Source of the DNA: Spirosoma endophyticum
Lineage (GTDB): Bacteria; Bacteroidota; Bacteroidia; Cytophagales; Spirosomataceae
Length of the DNA stretch: 64,000 nucleotides
Direction: 5' to 3'
Assembly (NCBI RefSeq): GCF_900112365.1
Contig: NZ_FOLQ01000001.1
Coordinates: 1,054,001-1,118,000, forward strand
Positions 35,771 to 44,983 of this stretch are shown here, one piece after another. A program made the translations under genes and the position numbers. Every line of letters begins with the position of its first letter. The stretch's first letter is position 1. The notes beneath the pieces were generated by a model that saw only the letters and a list, made by a program, of their open reading frames with translations, had not been told where the DNA came from and did not search any database.

Positions 35771-36037
35771 ATGAAAGCTTTTTATCTATCCACACCTTTC
35801 TTCTATAAAATCATGCAACGCTTGTCAACCATTGTCCTTTCTATCGCCTTAACGGTTTTTGTGATAGCTGCCAGCCTGGCGCTACTGGCTGCCGCGTGGC
35901 TGATGGCGGCTCAGTTTCTGGGTGGTCAGAGTCGTTGGCAGCTACCAACTATGTCCTCTACGTTTTATAGTATGTCGGTTGTACCCAATCCGTTAGTACA
36001 AAAAACCGGTTACTGGTTCAGAAGCCGCCCTTATTGA
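35771..36037 (+). CDS. small hydrophobic protein, unknown
   Basis: An 88-residue frame 8 bases after the TonB-domain gene. A single long hydrophobic segment (LSTIVLSIALTVFVIAASLA) runs into LLAAAWLMAAQF; the tail is polar. The ATG at 35813 (MQRLSTIVLSIALTVF) is an alternative start that gives a more usual leader. No family is recognised. The close spacing suggests co-transcription with the TonB-domain gene. Confidence 0.45.
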   Translation: MKAFYLSTPFFYKIMQRLSTIVLSIALTVFVIAASLALLAAAWLMAAQFLGGQSRWQLPTMSSTFYSMSVVPNPLVQKTGYWFRSRPY

Positions 36038-36151
36038 AGGCTGATTCGATCGGCTTTTTCTGAATCCTACGCCCATGAATAACTTAGTGGTTTCGACACA
36101 GCAAGCCTGTGTTGGTGCGGGTACGTTTTAGTCCATGATCCATCTTCTATT

Positions 36152-37882
36152 ATGATTAAATCGCTTCTTCTCCTGGCCCTGTTGTTTGTCGACGGTATGG
36201 CTATCGCTCAGCAAGTTTCCGCTTCGGCAGAAGCAACATCACTGGAACCCGGCAAACCCATTGGACGTGATCTGAAAGCCGACCAAACACATACCTATAC
36301 CGTTAAGCTTAGCAAAGGGCAATTCCTGGATGCGACCATCAACCAACAGGGCATCGACGTACTGGTACGTATTTTCGAGCCAGATGGAGCAAAAGTTGCT
36401 GAGATCGACTCGCCCAATGGGAATCAGGGCGACGAACCCATTGCGCTCGAAGCAAAAAATACGGGCTTATACCGCATCGACGTTCGTTCGTTCGAAAAAG
36501 AGGCAAAACCCGGCCGTTATGAAATCAGAATCAATGAATTGCTTTCTGCACAAGCATATGCTACCAGGGTTGCCGAAACGCTCCGCAAGCAGAAAGCCGT
36601 GATTGGTTGGCTGAAAACCAACGCCATTCCGCTAAAAACCGTTGAAGCCGGCACTGATTTTACGGATTTGCAACCGCTCAAAAAAACGTTTCAGGATGTG
36701 CGATTTGTCGGTTTGGGTGAGGCAACGCACGGCACCCGCGAGTTCTTTCAGGTCAAACATCGACTGCTCGAATTTCTGGTGCGCGAACTGGGCTTTCGCG
36801 TGTTTGCCCTCGAAGGCAGTTATGCTGCCCTGCAACTGATCAATGACTACGTGATGGGCATAATGGACGACGGCGCCCAAGCCCTCGACAGTCAGGGTTT
36901 CTGGACCTGGAATACCGAAGAAGTACGGACGATGCTGGATTGGGCACGACGTTACAACGCCGACGCTCCGGCCGATAAACGGGTCAAATTTGTTGGCTTC
37001 GATATTCAGTTCAATCAACCCGGCAAAGACAAGTTACTGGACTATCTCAAGCGGGTTGCCCCAGAGCGGGTCGACACAACGGCCAGCTTTTTCAGAACGA
37101 ATCTTGACTCGTTGAATTCAGCACTTAGTACGTCCATTCAGCAGGAGAATATGCAGAAAACGCTCAAGGAACTGCAAATCAACTACAACGATTTATTCGT
37201 ATTTCTTGAACTGAATGGACCGAACTTAATCGCAAAATCCAGCCAGGTCGAATACGAACAGATGCGGGAATATGCCCGTGTATTGACACAATATATCGAC
37301 TCATACAGTCGCCAGGCGCCAGCGGGTATCGCCATACGTGACGTGTACATGGCCGATAATTTCAGACGCCTGGTAGACCGCGAACCAGCGGGCACACGCT
37401 TTTTTTTGTGGGCGCATAATGGCCATGTGGCCACGGACAACAATGGCCTTTTTATGCCTATGGGCGCTTATTTGCGTCAATATTATGGAAATGCGTACTA
37501 CGCGCTCGGCTTTAGCTTTAATCAGGGTTCCTTTCAGGCACGGGAAGCGCAACCGGCAGATTCGACAAAACGAATGCTCGTGTCCTTTACAGCGCGACCA
37601 GCACCCGAAAGGTCTGTTGACTGGTGTTTAACCCAAACCGGCCTAAAAAAATTTATCGTTGACTTCCGACAAACACAAAAAAACGCTGACCTCAACGCCT
37701 GGCTCACAACGCCCTCGCCCATGCGCAGTATTGGATCGGTTTATACACCCCGTGCTGAGGAGAATTTTTTCTATCCCGTAACCGTCGGTCAACGGTTCGA
37801 CGGCCTGCTGTTTATCAACACGACAACACGGGCCCGACCGAATTCGTCGGTCAAAAACGTAGCGGGACGGAATGACAAGTAA
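36152..37882 (+). CDS. exported erythromycin-esterase-family protein with N-terminal PPC-like domain
   Basis: A 576-residue protein with signal peptide IKSLLLLALLFVDGMAIAQ. Residues about 20-125 are a beta-sandwich like bacterial pre-peptidase domains (HTYTVKLSKGQFLDATINQQ, LYRIDVRSFEKEAKPGRYEI). The rest is the Ere fold: VGLGEATHGTREFFQVKHRL with the catalytic His, FRVFALEGSYAALQLINDYV, RVKFVGFDIQ-like FVGFDIQFNQPGK and LWAHNGHVATDNNG. True EreA/B are cytoplasmic macrolide esterases of about 400 residues; this long exported form is more likely a hydrolase with another substrate. Resistance should not be assumed. Confidence 0.87.
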   Translation: MIKSLLLLALLFVDGMAIAQQVSASAEATSLEPGKPIGRDLKADQTHTYTVKLSKGQFLDATINQQGIDVLVRIFEPDGAKVAEIDSPNGNQGDEPIALEAKNTGLYRIDVRSFEKEAKPGRYEIRINELLSAQAYATRVAETLRKQKAVIGWLKTNAIPLKTVEAGTDFTDLQPLKKTFQDVRFVGLGEATHGTREFFQVKHRLLEFLVRELGFRVFALEGSYAALQLINDYVMGIMDDGAQALDSQGFWTWNTEEVRTMLDWARRYNADAPADKRVKFVGFDIQFNQPGKDKLLDYLKRVAPERVDTTASFFRTNLDSLNSALSTSIQQENMQKTLKELQINYNDLFVFLELNGPNLIAKSSQVEYEQMREYARVLTQYIDSYSRQAPAGIAIRDVYMADNFRRLVDREPAGTRFFLWAHNGHVATDNNGLFMPMGAYLRQYYGNAYYALGFSFNQGSFQAREAQPADSTKRMLVSFTARPAPERSVDWCLTQTGLKKFIVDFRQTQKNADLNAWLTTPSPMRSIGSVYTPRAEENFFYPVTVGQRFDGLLFINTTTRARPNSSVKNVAGRNDK

Positions 37883-37970
37883 CGTAGCGGTCAAGCTATA
37901 TAATGTGTTTATTCTTATTTTAAGGTCCAAAAAACTGTATCTGCTGTCACGCCTTACGCGTTACAGGTAT

Positions 37971-38996
37971 ATGAATTTATTTAATTTCCTTACAAGTGAC
38001 ATTGCCATTGATTTAGGCACAGCGAATACGCTGATTATTCATAAGAACCAGATTGTGGTGGATGAGCCGTCGATTATCGCCATGGATAGAATCAGCGGTA
38101 AGGTGCTGGCTATTGGCCATAAAGCCATGCTCATGCATGAGAAAACCAATGAGAATATTAAGACCATTCGTCCTCTGAGAGATGGCGTTATTGCCGATTT
38201 TACGGCCGCCGAGCTGATGATTCGGGGCCTGATAAAAATGCTTGAAACCGGCAGTAAGTTATTCTCCCCCTCGCATCGAATGGTTGTCTCCATTCCTTCG
38301 GGCATCACGGAGGTGGAGAAGCGAGCCGTTAAGGATTCCTGTGAGCACGCGGGGGCGAAAGAGGTGTACATGGTGTATGAACCGATCGCAGCCGCTATTG
38401 GCATCGGCATTGATATTACACAACCTAACGGAACGATGATCGTCGATATTGGGGGCGGCACCACCGAGATTGCCGTGATTGCGTTGTCGGGTATTGTCTG
38501 TGAGCAGTCCATCCGAACGGCGGGCGACGTTTTCACCCGCGATATTGTGGATTACATTCGTCGCGAACATAACCTGTTCATTGGCGAACGGTCTGCCGAG
38601 CAAATTAAGCTGGTCGTGGGGTCAGCGCTGACGGAGCTGACGAATCCCCCGTCGGATTATGAAGTGCGCGGACGCGATTTGATGACGGGCATTCCCAAAG
38701 AAATCAAAGTAACCTACAGCGAAATTGCCTACGCGCTGGAAAAATCAGTGTCAAAAATTGAGGAGGCAACCATGAAAGCGCTGGAAATGGCTCCTCCCGA
38801 ATTATCGGCTGACATTTATACCAACGGTATTCATCTGACCGGGGGCGGAGCGCTTCTGCATGGGCTGGATAAGCGGTTGGCGTTAAAAACTAAACTACCC
38901 GTTCATATCGCCGAAGATCCGCTCAGGGCCGTTGTAAAAGGCACGAGTGAAGTGATTAAAGATATGGAAATGTATCATTCTGTTCTAATCAGGTAG
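37971..38996 (+). CDS. mreB: MreB-like actin homologue
   Basis: A 341-residue bacterial actin from ATG 37971 (MNLFNFLTSDIAIDLGTANT); the frame from 37872 overlaps the preceding gene and is not homologous there. ATP-site motifs are present: phosphate-1 DIAIDLGTANTLI, phosphate-2 MIVDIGGGTTEIAVIAL, and adenosine motif LTGGGALLHGLDKRL. EPIAAAIGIGIDI is the usual connect region. Housekeeping MreB normally sits with mreC and mreD; neither is here, so this may be a second copy, or the sole copy separated from its partners. Confidence 0.9.
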   Translation: MNLFNFLTSDIAIDLGTANTLIIHKNQIVVDEPSIIAMDRISGKVLAIGHKAMLMHEKTNENIKTIRPLRDGVIADFTAAELMIRGLIKMLETGSKLFSPSHRMVVSIPSGITEVEKRAVKDSCEHAGAKEVYMVYEPIAAAIGIGIDITQPNGTMIVDIGGGTTEIAVIALSGIVCEQSIRTAGDVFTRDIVDYIRREHNLFIGERSAEQIKLVVGSALTELTNPPSDYEVRGRDLMTGIPKEIKVTYSEIAYALEKSVSKIEEATMKALEMAPPELSADIYTNGIHLTGGGALLHGLDKRLALKTKLPVHIAEDPLRAVVKGTSEVIKDMEMYHSVLIR

Positions 38997-39350
38997 CGGT
39001 TATTACCCTGGTTACTACGTTGTTTCCAATCACTCAGGCCAGCGCAACTAACCGGTATCCATACCACTTCCCTATTTACTGAAACGAATACACCGCTCAC
39101 CAGAAATTTAAGTTTAGGAAGCTGATTAACGGAAATGTGCGAGGGGTGGCAACTGAGTTGCCACCCCTCGCACATTTCCGTTTACTACGTAATTCCTGTT
39201 CTACGATCGAAAGACCTGCCGCTTGCTAAATACTTGTTAACCCTTCAATTTGCCTATGCTACCTTGCTGGCCGTAAACCAGTTGAGCACATTACTTCTGA
39301 TTTAGTACACCTGGTTAATCCTTTTTTTAATCACTCATATCCCTTTTATC
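38997..39350. other. intergenic region with long hairpin
   Basis: There is no gene in this 354-bp stretch. A very long perfect stem at 39128-39183 lies in its middle. The last 100 bases should contain the promoter and leader of the ScyD-like gene; I see no clear consensus. Confidence 0.5.
39128..39183. terminator. long perfect hairpin
   Basis: A 26-bp perfect stem (AACGGAAATGTGCGAGGGGT at the outer left arm) with a tiny loop. It lies 130 bases after the mreB-like gene with a short T-run; it may be a terminator or a dispersed palindrome. Confidence 0.6.
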
Positions 39351-40373
39351 ATGCTGCACAAAATTACTCTTTCTCTCTGCCTGTTGGCCGTATTTTTAGT
39401 AACAGGTTGCCAGGATCACCAGGTTGTTGCCCCTAGTGCATTCACGACAACACCCTTTGCAACGGGTTTACTGAGTCCAATTGGCGTTGATACAGACCCC
39501 AGCGGACGTATCTGGGTAACGGAGGGCGGAACCGGACAAAACGACGGCCGGGTTTCGATAGTTACGCCCGATGGCGTGGTGCATCCTGTTATTACCGGCT
39601 TCGATTCGGAAATATTTCAGGGTGAGCCGAATGGATTAAATCACCTGCTCTTTGCCGATGGGTGGCTTTATATCCTTGGATCACACAGCAAATTCTACAA
39701 AGTCAATGTCGCTAATTATAAAGTCGGTGATCCCACTATCTCGGCCCAAAGCCTTCCTGTCGAGGATAAAAAACAGTGGATACTTGACTATAAATTTCCT
39801 ACTGGTCTGGATACAGAAGACACGCACCTATACAATATGGCCATTGGGCCTGATGGCGATCTCTTCTTCACCGATGCCGGTGCCAACGCTATCATTCGCC
39901 GAACAAAAGCGGGTGTGTGGAGCGTCTTTTCGATCCTGCCGCCCGTTGCCAATCCGGCAGGAACAGTGCCTCCTATTCCGTTTAGCGAGAGCGTACCAAC
40001 CGGAATTGTTTATGATGGACAGAAATTCCTGGTCAGTACGCTTGTTGGTTTCCCATTCGCAGAGACATCGTCTGTCATTTACCAGGTGGATGCGGCAGGG
40101 AGTGCTACCGTCGTTAAAAGTGGTTTTACCAGTATAGTGGATATTAATCTGGAGACCAATCTGGGATTACTACTGCTACAGCATGGCGTATTTGCCGGAG
40201 GATTTAGCCATAACACGGGTAGATTAATTCAGGTAGCAGGCAACGGCAACTCGGTATTAGTCGATAAGCTGGACCTGCCAACCGACCTGAAACAAACCAG
40301 CGCCAATACGTACTACGTAACCGTGCTTGGCCCAAATGCTACCAGTGGTTCTTTATTGAAAATTACGCGCTAG
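39351..40373 (+). CDS. ScyD/ScyE-family beta-propeller lipoprotein
   Basis: A 340-residue lipoprotein (signal HKITLSLCLLAVFLVTGCQD, lipobox VTGC). The mature protein is an NHL/SMP-30-like beta propeller: PFATGLLSPIGVDTDPSGRI, VTEGGTGQNDGRVSIVTPDG, YNMAIGPDGDLFFTDAGANA and PTGIVYDGQKFLVSTLVGFP. The ScyD/ScyE family was named from the scytonemin cluster of cyanobacteria, but members occur in many bacteria without that pigment, and no scytonemin genes are here. It probably acts outside the cytoplasm; its ligand is unknown. Confidence 0.85.
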   Translation: MLHKITLSLCLLAVFLVTGCQDHQVVAPSAFTTTPFATGLLSPIGVDTDPSGRIWVTEGGTGQNDGRVSIVTPDGVVHPVITGFDSEIFQGEPNGLNHLLFADGWLYILGSHSKFYKVNVANYKVGDPTISAQSLPVEDKKQWILDYKFPTGLDTEDTHLYNMAIGPDGDLFFTDAGANAIIRRTKAGVWSVFSILPPVANPAGTVPPIPFSESVPTGIVYDGQKFLVSTLVGFPFAETSSVIYQVDAAGSATVVKSGFTSIVDINLETNLGLLLLQHGVFAGGFSHNTGRLIQVAGNGNSVLVDKLDLPTDLKQTSANTYYVTVLGPNATSGSLLKITR

Positions 40374-40400
40374 ACACGTAGTAACTTCCAACGTTCATCC

Positions 40401-40446
40401 ATTCGGGGTTAGTTTCAGCCTGTTAGCGCTGATGCTGACCCCGAAT
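40401..40446 (+). terminator. hairpin terminator after the ScyD-like gene
   Basis: A stem of about 12 bp (ATTCGGGGTTAG / CTGACCCCGAAT, one G-T pair) with a 22-base loop, followed by CTTTATTT. Confidence 0.6.
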
Positions 40447-40626
40447 CTTTATTTCCAGCTAACTTTCTGATAAACAGTGCTTCCCGGAGCAACTGATCCG
40501 TACACTAACCCAACTGTGCCATTCACTCAATAAAAGAGTGAATTCCCTGGAAAAAATCTGACTCTTGTTCATTCTTTAGTCTAAGGATCTCTCTGATAGA
40601 CTACTAAATCCTAAAAATGAACGAAG

Positions 40627-41439
40627 ATGAATCCGAACAAAGCATTGTGGGAGAAAGGGGACTTCACCAAAATTGCCGAAACCATGCGGGAAAGCGGTGC
40701 AGCATTGGTTGCCCAACTAGGCATCACCAAAGGCATGAACGTACTAGACCTCGGTTGTGGTGATGGCACTACGGCCATACCTGAAGCTAAACTTGGCGCT
40801 ACCGTTTTAGGGGTTGATATTGCCAGAAATCTCGTTGAAGCGGGCAATCGTCGGGCCAAAGCGGAAGGGCTTACAAACTGTAATTTTCAGGAAGGTGATG
40901 CGACCGATTTGCAGGACTTAGAGGACAAGCGTTTTGATCTGGTTGTCAGTATATTTGGGGCCATGTTCGCTCCAAAGCCATTTGATGTAGCCAGGGAAAT
41001 GGTCCGTGTTACCCGTCCCGGTGGACGAATCGTCATGGGTAACTGGATACCGGGCGATCCAACGCTGGTCGCGCAAATTTTAAAGATCAGTTCGACCTAT
41101 ACACCGCCACCGCCAGAAGGTTTCATTAGTCCAATGCTATGGGGTGTCGAGAGCCATGTTATCGAACGATTTGAGAAAGCCGGTGTGGCCAAAGAAAACA
41201 TAACGTTTGTCAACGATGTATTTACCTTCAACGCACCGTATCCCCCATCCGAATTCGTCAATATGTTCAAAAACTATTACGGCCCTACCATGAATGCCTT
41301 CGAGGCTGCGGAAAAGAATGGCAGGGCGCTGGAGCTACAGCACGAATTGGAAGCTTTATTTACGAGTCAGAACAAAAGCCCCGATCAGCATACCACGTCC
41401 ATAGACGCTACGTTCCTGCGCGTAACTGTGGTACGTTGA
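40627..41439 (+). CDS. class I SAM-dependent methyltransferase
   Basis: A 270-residue cytoplasmic enzyme. Motif I is MNVLDLGCGDGTTAIPEAKL, motif II begins with VLGVDIARNLVEAGNRRA, motif post-I gives NFQEGDATDLQDLEDKRFDLV and motif III is RVTRPGGRIVMGNWIPGDP. This layout is common to small-molecule methyltransferases such as those acting on arsenite, quinones or sterols; none can be singled out. It begins MNPNKALWEKGDFTKIAETM. It lies alone between a terminator and a dispersed repeat. Confidence 0.9.
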   Translation: MNPNKALWEKGDFTKIAETMRESGAALVAQLGITKGMNVLDLGCGDGTTAIPEAKLGATVLGVDIARNLVEAGNRRAKAEGLTNCNFQEGDATDLQDLEDKRFDLVVSIFGAMFAPKPFDVAREMVRVTRPGGRIVMGNWIPGDPTLVAQILKISSTYTPPPPEGFISPMLWGVESHVIERFEKAGVAKENITFVNDVFTFNAPYPPSEFVNMFKNYYGPTMNAFEAAEKNGRALELQHELEALFTSQNKSPDQHTTSIDATFLRVTVVR

Positions 41440-41514
41440 CCGGAGGTATTGAAGGCCATTCCCTTGGCTGATTCGCACCGGCTGCCACGGGGAGGCTAAA
41501 ATATTTCTTACTTG

Positions 41515-41596
41515 GTCTGAAACCCCTGAATCCCCTGAAGGGGACTTTTCTCCCTCTCGAACAAAGTCCCCTTTAGGGGATTTAGGGGTTTCAGAC
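41515..41596. repeat. palindromic element with AAGTCCCC and CCCCTAAA motifs
   Basis: An 82-bp inverted repeat with arms GTCTGAAACCCCTGAATCCC and complement; the inner part contains GAAGGGGACTTT and AAAGTCCCCTTTAGGGGAT. It lies between convergent genes, ending 5 bases after the hydrolase stop codon. Sequences of this kind are dispersed in several Bacteroidota genomes by general knowledge. Confidence 0.7.
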
Positions 41597-41601
41597 AGCT
41601 T

Positions 41602-42903
41602 CTAAGGTTTCGCATGGCGCATTTCCAGCCCGACTGACATGCGGGGTTTGAAGCCGGTCCAGGGTCCGGCAGCGTCAGTTTCGGGGAGATCCAGGTACTT
41701 CGCATAATCGAGCTTCTTCAGGTGAATACCTAAGAACGCCGTTACGAAATGCTGGTTGATATTATTGATCCGGTGTTCATTCCAGGCGGGTTCAGCATAG
41801 TGCATGTATTCATCGGCCGACACGCCGGGTAGAAGCGACGCCATCGGGGGCGGATTGGGCGCCACGTTGTGCCGGGCGTTGACGTAAGTCAGCAGATACC
41901 GATCGGCGTTGACGGCCCCATCATAAATGGCTTTTATACCTTTTTCGTAGCCCGATACGTCGTCTTTGCTTCCCGCCACAAACAGCGTTGGCAAAGTCAA
42001 TCCTGCCAATCCGGTAGCATCCCAGACACCTCGTTCCATACCCCACGGAGCAAAGGCAACCACCGCCTTAATTCGGGGGTCCAGCGAGGATTTGTACGCT
42101 GGCGAGTCCATGGCGCGAACAGCTAAGGCCGTGCTCCCCCCGGCGACTTGCGCAAACAGTTTCATCGCCTGGGGGCTGTAACCCGCCCCTACTACGTTAA
42201 GCGCTCCGTAGCCACCCATCGAATAGCCAATCAGGGCTGTGTTGTCGGCATCCAGCAATCCGGCCAGGAAGGTATTGCTGGTTTTAGCACCCAGCCGGGC
42301 CATTTCGTTTAGTACAAACAGGTCATCGAGGGAGCGATTCAGCAACGTACTGGGGAATCCGGCCGCATCACTGTAGGTCGATTCGGTATGGTCGATAGCG
42401 ACAACAACGTAGCCTTTCGAGGCCAGATTCTCGGTCAGGTAGGTCAGCAGAAGTCGAGAACCAAGGTAACCGTGCGAAACGATAACCAGCGGATACGCTC
42501 CTCCGCCAGGATCTGGTTCGGCATCACGACCGGCCCGCCCTGTAAACGTGAAAGGAACGAGTGGCCGTTTTGGATCATTGGCCCGGCCAAGTACGGATTC
42601 ATACGTAACGGTAGCTGATTTGTTGGCCGCACTGCGAGCCGGATACCAGATTTCAACGGTCAACGGGCGGTCATACAGGGGGTGCTTACCGTCTTTCGTG
42701 TGCAAAACATCCACCTGCGCCGGGTGCACCAGTTTCATCGTCCGCACCCCTACGCCATACGTTCCCCGAGCTGCCAGATCGGGAGCATTTGGTAACAGAT
42801 CACCATTCACGAAGGCGTCGCCCGGTGTTTGGGCTACAGCCTGAATTACTGTTCCTACGATAAACAGCAGGATAAATACGTAGCGACTCAAACTGATTTT
42901 CAT
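41602..42903 (-). CDS. exported alpha/beta hydrolase (PAF-acetylhydrolase-like)
   Basis: A 433-residue protein with signal peptide SRYVFILLFIVGTVIQAVAQ. The alpha/beta-hydrolase core is clear: YPLVIVSHGYLGSRLLLTYL with the oxyanion region, the nucleophile elbow ALIGYSMGGYGALNV (Ser of GYSMG), TLFVAGSKDDVSGYEKG with the acid Asp, and ARHNVAP with the His. The N-terminal VEIWYPARSAANKSATVTYE precedes it as in the dienelactone hydrolase/PAF-acetylhydrolase group. It should hydrolyse esters in the periplasm. Exact substrate not known. Confidence 0.88.
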   Translation of the reverse strand: MKISLSRYVFILLFIVGTVIQAVAQTPGDAFVNGDLLPNAPDLAARGTYGVGVRTMKLVHPAQVDVLHTKDGKHPLYDRPLTVEIWYPARSAANKSATVTYESVLGRANDPKRPLVPFTFTGRAGRDAEPDPGGGAYPLVIVSHGYLGSRLLLTYLTENLASKGYVVVAIDHTESTYSDAAGFPSTLLNRSLDDLFVLNEMARLGAKTSNTFLAGLLDADNTALIGYSMGGYGALNVVGAGYSPQAMKLFAQVAGGSTALAVRAMDSPAYKSSLDPRIKAVVAFAPWGMERGVWDATGLAGLTLPTLFVAGSKDDVSGYEKGIKAIYDGAVNADRYLLTYVNARHNVAPNPPPMASLLPGVSADEYMHYAEPAWNEHRINNINQHFVTAFLGIHLKKLDYAKYLDLPETDAAGPWTGFKPRMSVGLEMRHAKP

Positions 42904-43320
42904 GGATTTTACAGGAGTAGGAATTTCGCGGTAGTATTACAGAAAAATTGAGTCGAATAAACTGTACGGCTGTAAATAACGTGAATTTGCAATTAGTTTG
43001 AGTTGATTTTAGTCCGTTAGGTCGGACGGCCGATGCTGCCTTACTAGTGAAGCGTCCCCAATACGTTAGTCGCCGTTGAGTGCGAAGTACCGGAAGGTTT
43101 CCAGGTCGCCCTAGTGAATGGTATGATCCATGTCACCGCTTTGAGTTTTGTGGGCAACTCTTACTCAATCAGCCACAATCATGTAGCTGTGTCTATAGTC
43201 TTTACCAAACATGCAGGACCGATTGAGTTCAAAAACCAGAGCAGCCGGATTGATACGTGTTCGGGCCTTAGGCGAGCCCATTCAGCCATAGAAGGACGAA
43301 TAAGGGGAGAAATCGTCCCG
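42904..43320. other. intergenic region with an unassigned open frame
   Basis: A 417-bp gap upstream of the hydrolase gene. The plus strand has an open frame from about 43035 to 43398 (GTG start possible at 43114) that runs into the end of the TldD gene. Its translation has some protein-like texture (EVPEGFQVALVNGM) but no family I recognise. No terminator is evident. Confidence 0.35.
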
Positions 43321-44964
43321 CTATACTTTGCGGGCCGTATTGATCACGTTGACACCGTTGAAGCGAGCCGTGGCACTCCCATGCGACACGCAGCTTAGTT
43401 GCGGAGGTTGTCCTTTTCCATCGAAAAACGATCCTTCAACTCGGTAATCGCGTTGATCGCTCACCTTCACGCACGAATTCCAGAACTCCTGCGTGTTCGA
43501 TTGGTAAGCCACATCTTTGAGCATACCAGTAATCTGGCCATCTTTGATTTCGTAAAACAACTGACCGCCAAACTGAAAGTTGTACCGCTGTTGGTCAATC
43601 GAATACGATCCGTAACCAATGATGTAAATTCCTTTTTTAACGTCCTTAATCAATTCATCCACCGACAATGGCTGAGTGCCAGGAGCCAGTGATACGTTGG
43701 CCATACGCTGAAATTGAACGGCGTTCCAGCTATCGGCATAGCAACAACCGTGCGATTCGGTTTCGCCCAGCATGTGCACCTGATCGCGAATGGCCTGATA
43801 ATTAACCAGAATACCGTCCTTAATAAGATCCCATTTTTTGGTTTTTACGCCTTCGTCATCCCAGCCAACAGCACCCATCGAACCGGGCTGCACTTTGTCG
43901 GCAAACACATTGACCTGCGGACTGCCGTACTTGAAGGTTTTTGATTTCCATTTATCCATAGTGGCGAAGGACGTACCGGCCAGATTGGCTTCGTAGCCCA
44001 ATACGCGATCCAGCTCCGTTGCATGTCCCACCGATTCGTGAATCGTCAGTCGAAGGTGAGACGGGTCCAGCACCAGATCGTACTTCCCCGCTTCTACTGA
44101 TTTCGCCTTCACTTTTTCCTTGACCTGTCGGGCGGCTAACGTAGCATCGTCCATCATGTCGTAGTAGTTATTGAACAACGTCGTGGGTCGACCCGTAATG
44201 CGATCAGGGGGTGTGGTTTGCAGGTATTCGTAGCCCATTGCTTTAGCCGTTCCTAGTGAGTTTCGGGTCTGAAACTGGCCCGTCGCGCGGTCAATTCCGG
44301 TTACGGTAAACGTAGGCCAGATGCGATGAATATCCTGATCGATATACGAACCGTCAGTTGAGGCAAAGTATTTCTGCTCGTTGACCATGAACAGCACCGA
44401 GTTGACAAAGTTGGCGCCATTGGTCATGGCAGCCCCATTCACCGACAGCAACAGATCGACTTTTTCCTTGATCGGAATCTCGAACAGATTTTTCGTGAAG
44501 GGGGTTTTGTAGCTTACATCCCCAAACCCTTTCTGCGGAGCCAGTTGTACCGGTTCGTCCAGTAAGGCAATGTTGGCCCTGGCAACCTGCACCGCAATTT
44601 CGGCCGTTTCAGCCACCTGTGCTTCTGTGCTGGCGTCGCCCAGGGACGCAAATCCCCAGCAACCGTTCACGAGCACCCGAACGCCAACGCCAAACGATTC
44701 CAGGTTAACAATGCTCTGCACCTTGTCTTCACGCGTTGTCACGAATTGGTTGAGGTAGCGGCCAATCCGAACATCGGCATACGTAGCACCTTTCGCTTTT
44801 GCGGCATTCAGACCAGCATCTGCCAACCGTTTTTTGACGGCCAGATCAAGACCAGGGTCCAGAAGCGCTTCGGCAGCAATGACTCTCCCACCGGCAGCCA
44901 TACCGGGCAACAGCAATGCACCAGCTCCCGCGCTGGTAAGTTGAATAAAATCTCGACGATTCAT
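43321..44964 (-). CDS. tldD: TldD-type metallopeptidase with Tat-like signal
   Basis: A 547-residue protein. The N-terminus is a twin-arginine-type leader (MNRRDFIQLTSAGAGALLLP), unlike classical cytoplasmic TldD. The peptidase part has YADVRIGRYLNQFVTTREDK and the catalytic HESVGHATELDRVLGYEANL, with the HExxxH zinc motif at His309-His314. The C-terminal Cys-His pair region is LGETESHGCCYADSWN. TldD with TldE processes unfolded or ribosomally made peptides, for example in microcin B17 and CcdA turnover. The TldE-like partner gene lies directly upstream (82-base gap). Confidence 0.9.
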   Translation of the reverse strand: MNRRDFIQLTSAGAGALLLPGMAAGGRVIAAEALLDPGLDLAVKKRLADAGLNAAKAKGATYADVRIGRYLNQFVTTREDKVQSIVNLESFGVGVRVLVNGCWGFASLGDASTEAQVAETAEIAVQVARANIALLDEPVQLAPQKGFGDVSYKTPFTKNLFEIPIKEKVDLLLSVNGAAMTNGANFVNSVLFMVNEQKYFASTDGSYIDQDIHRIWPTFTVTGIDRATGQFQTRNSLGTAKAMGYEYLQTTPPDRITGRPTTLFNNYYDMMDDATLAARQVKEKVKAKSVEAGKYDLVLDPSHLRLTIHESVGHATELDRVLGYEANLAGTSFATMDKWKSKTFKYGSPQVNVFADKVQPGSMGAVGWDDEGVKTKKWDLIKDGILVNYQAIRDQVHMLGETESHGCCYADSWNAVQFQRMANVSLAPGTQPLSVDELIKDVKKGIYIIGYGSYSIDQQRYNFQFGGQLFYEIKDGQITGMLKDVAYQSNTQEFWNSCVKVSDQRDYRVEGSFFDGKGQPPQLSCVSHGSATARFNGVNVINTARKV

Positions 44965-44983
44965 GGTTTTGTCAATAATCTGA

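Noticed and set aside
36152..37882. Macrolide resistance gene ere
   Set aside because: The protein is exported and carries an extra domain, unlike resistance-type Ere enzymes; resistance is not supported.
38039..38536. 165-codon antisense open frame inside mreB
   Set aside because: The plus-strand MreB motifs are complete; the antisense frame is a shadow with low-complexity composition.
39351..40373. Part of a scytonemin pigment cluster
   Set aside because: Only a ScyD/E-like propeller is present; none of the other pigment genes are in the window.
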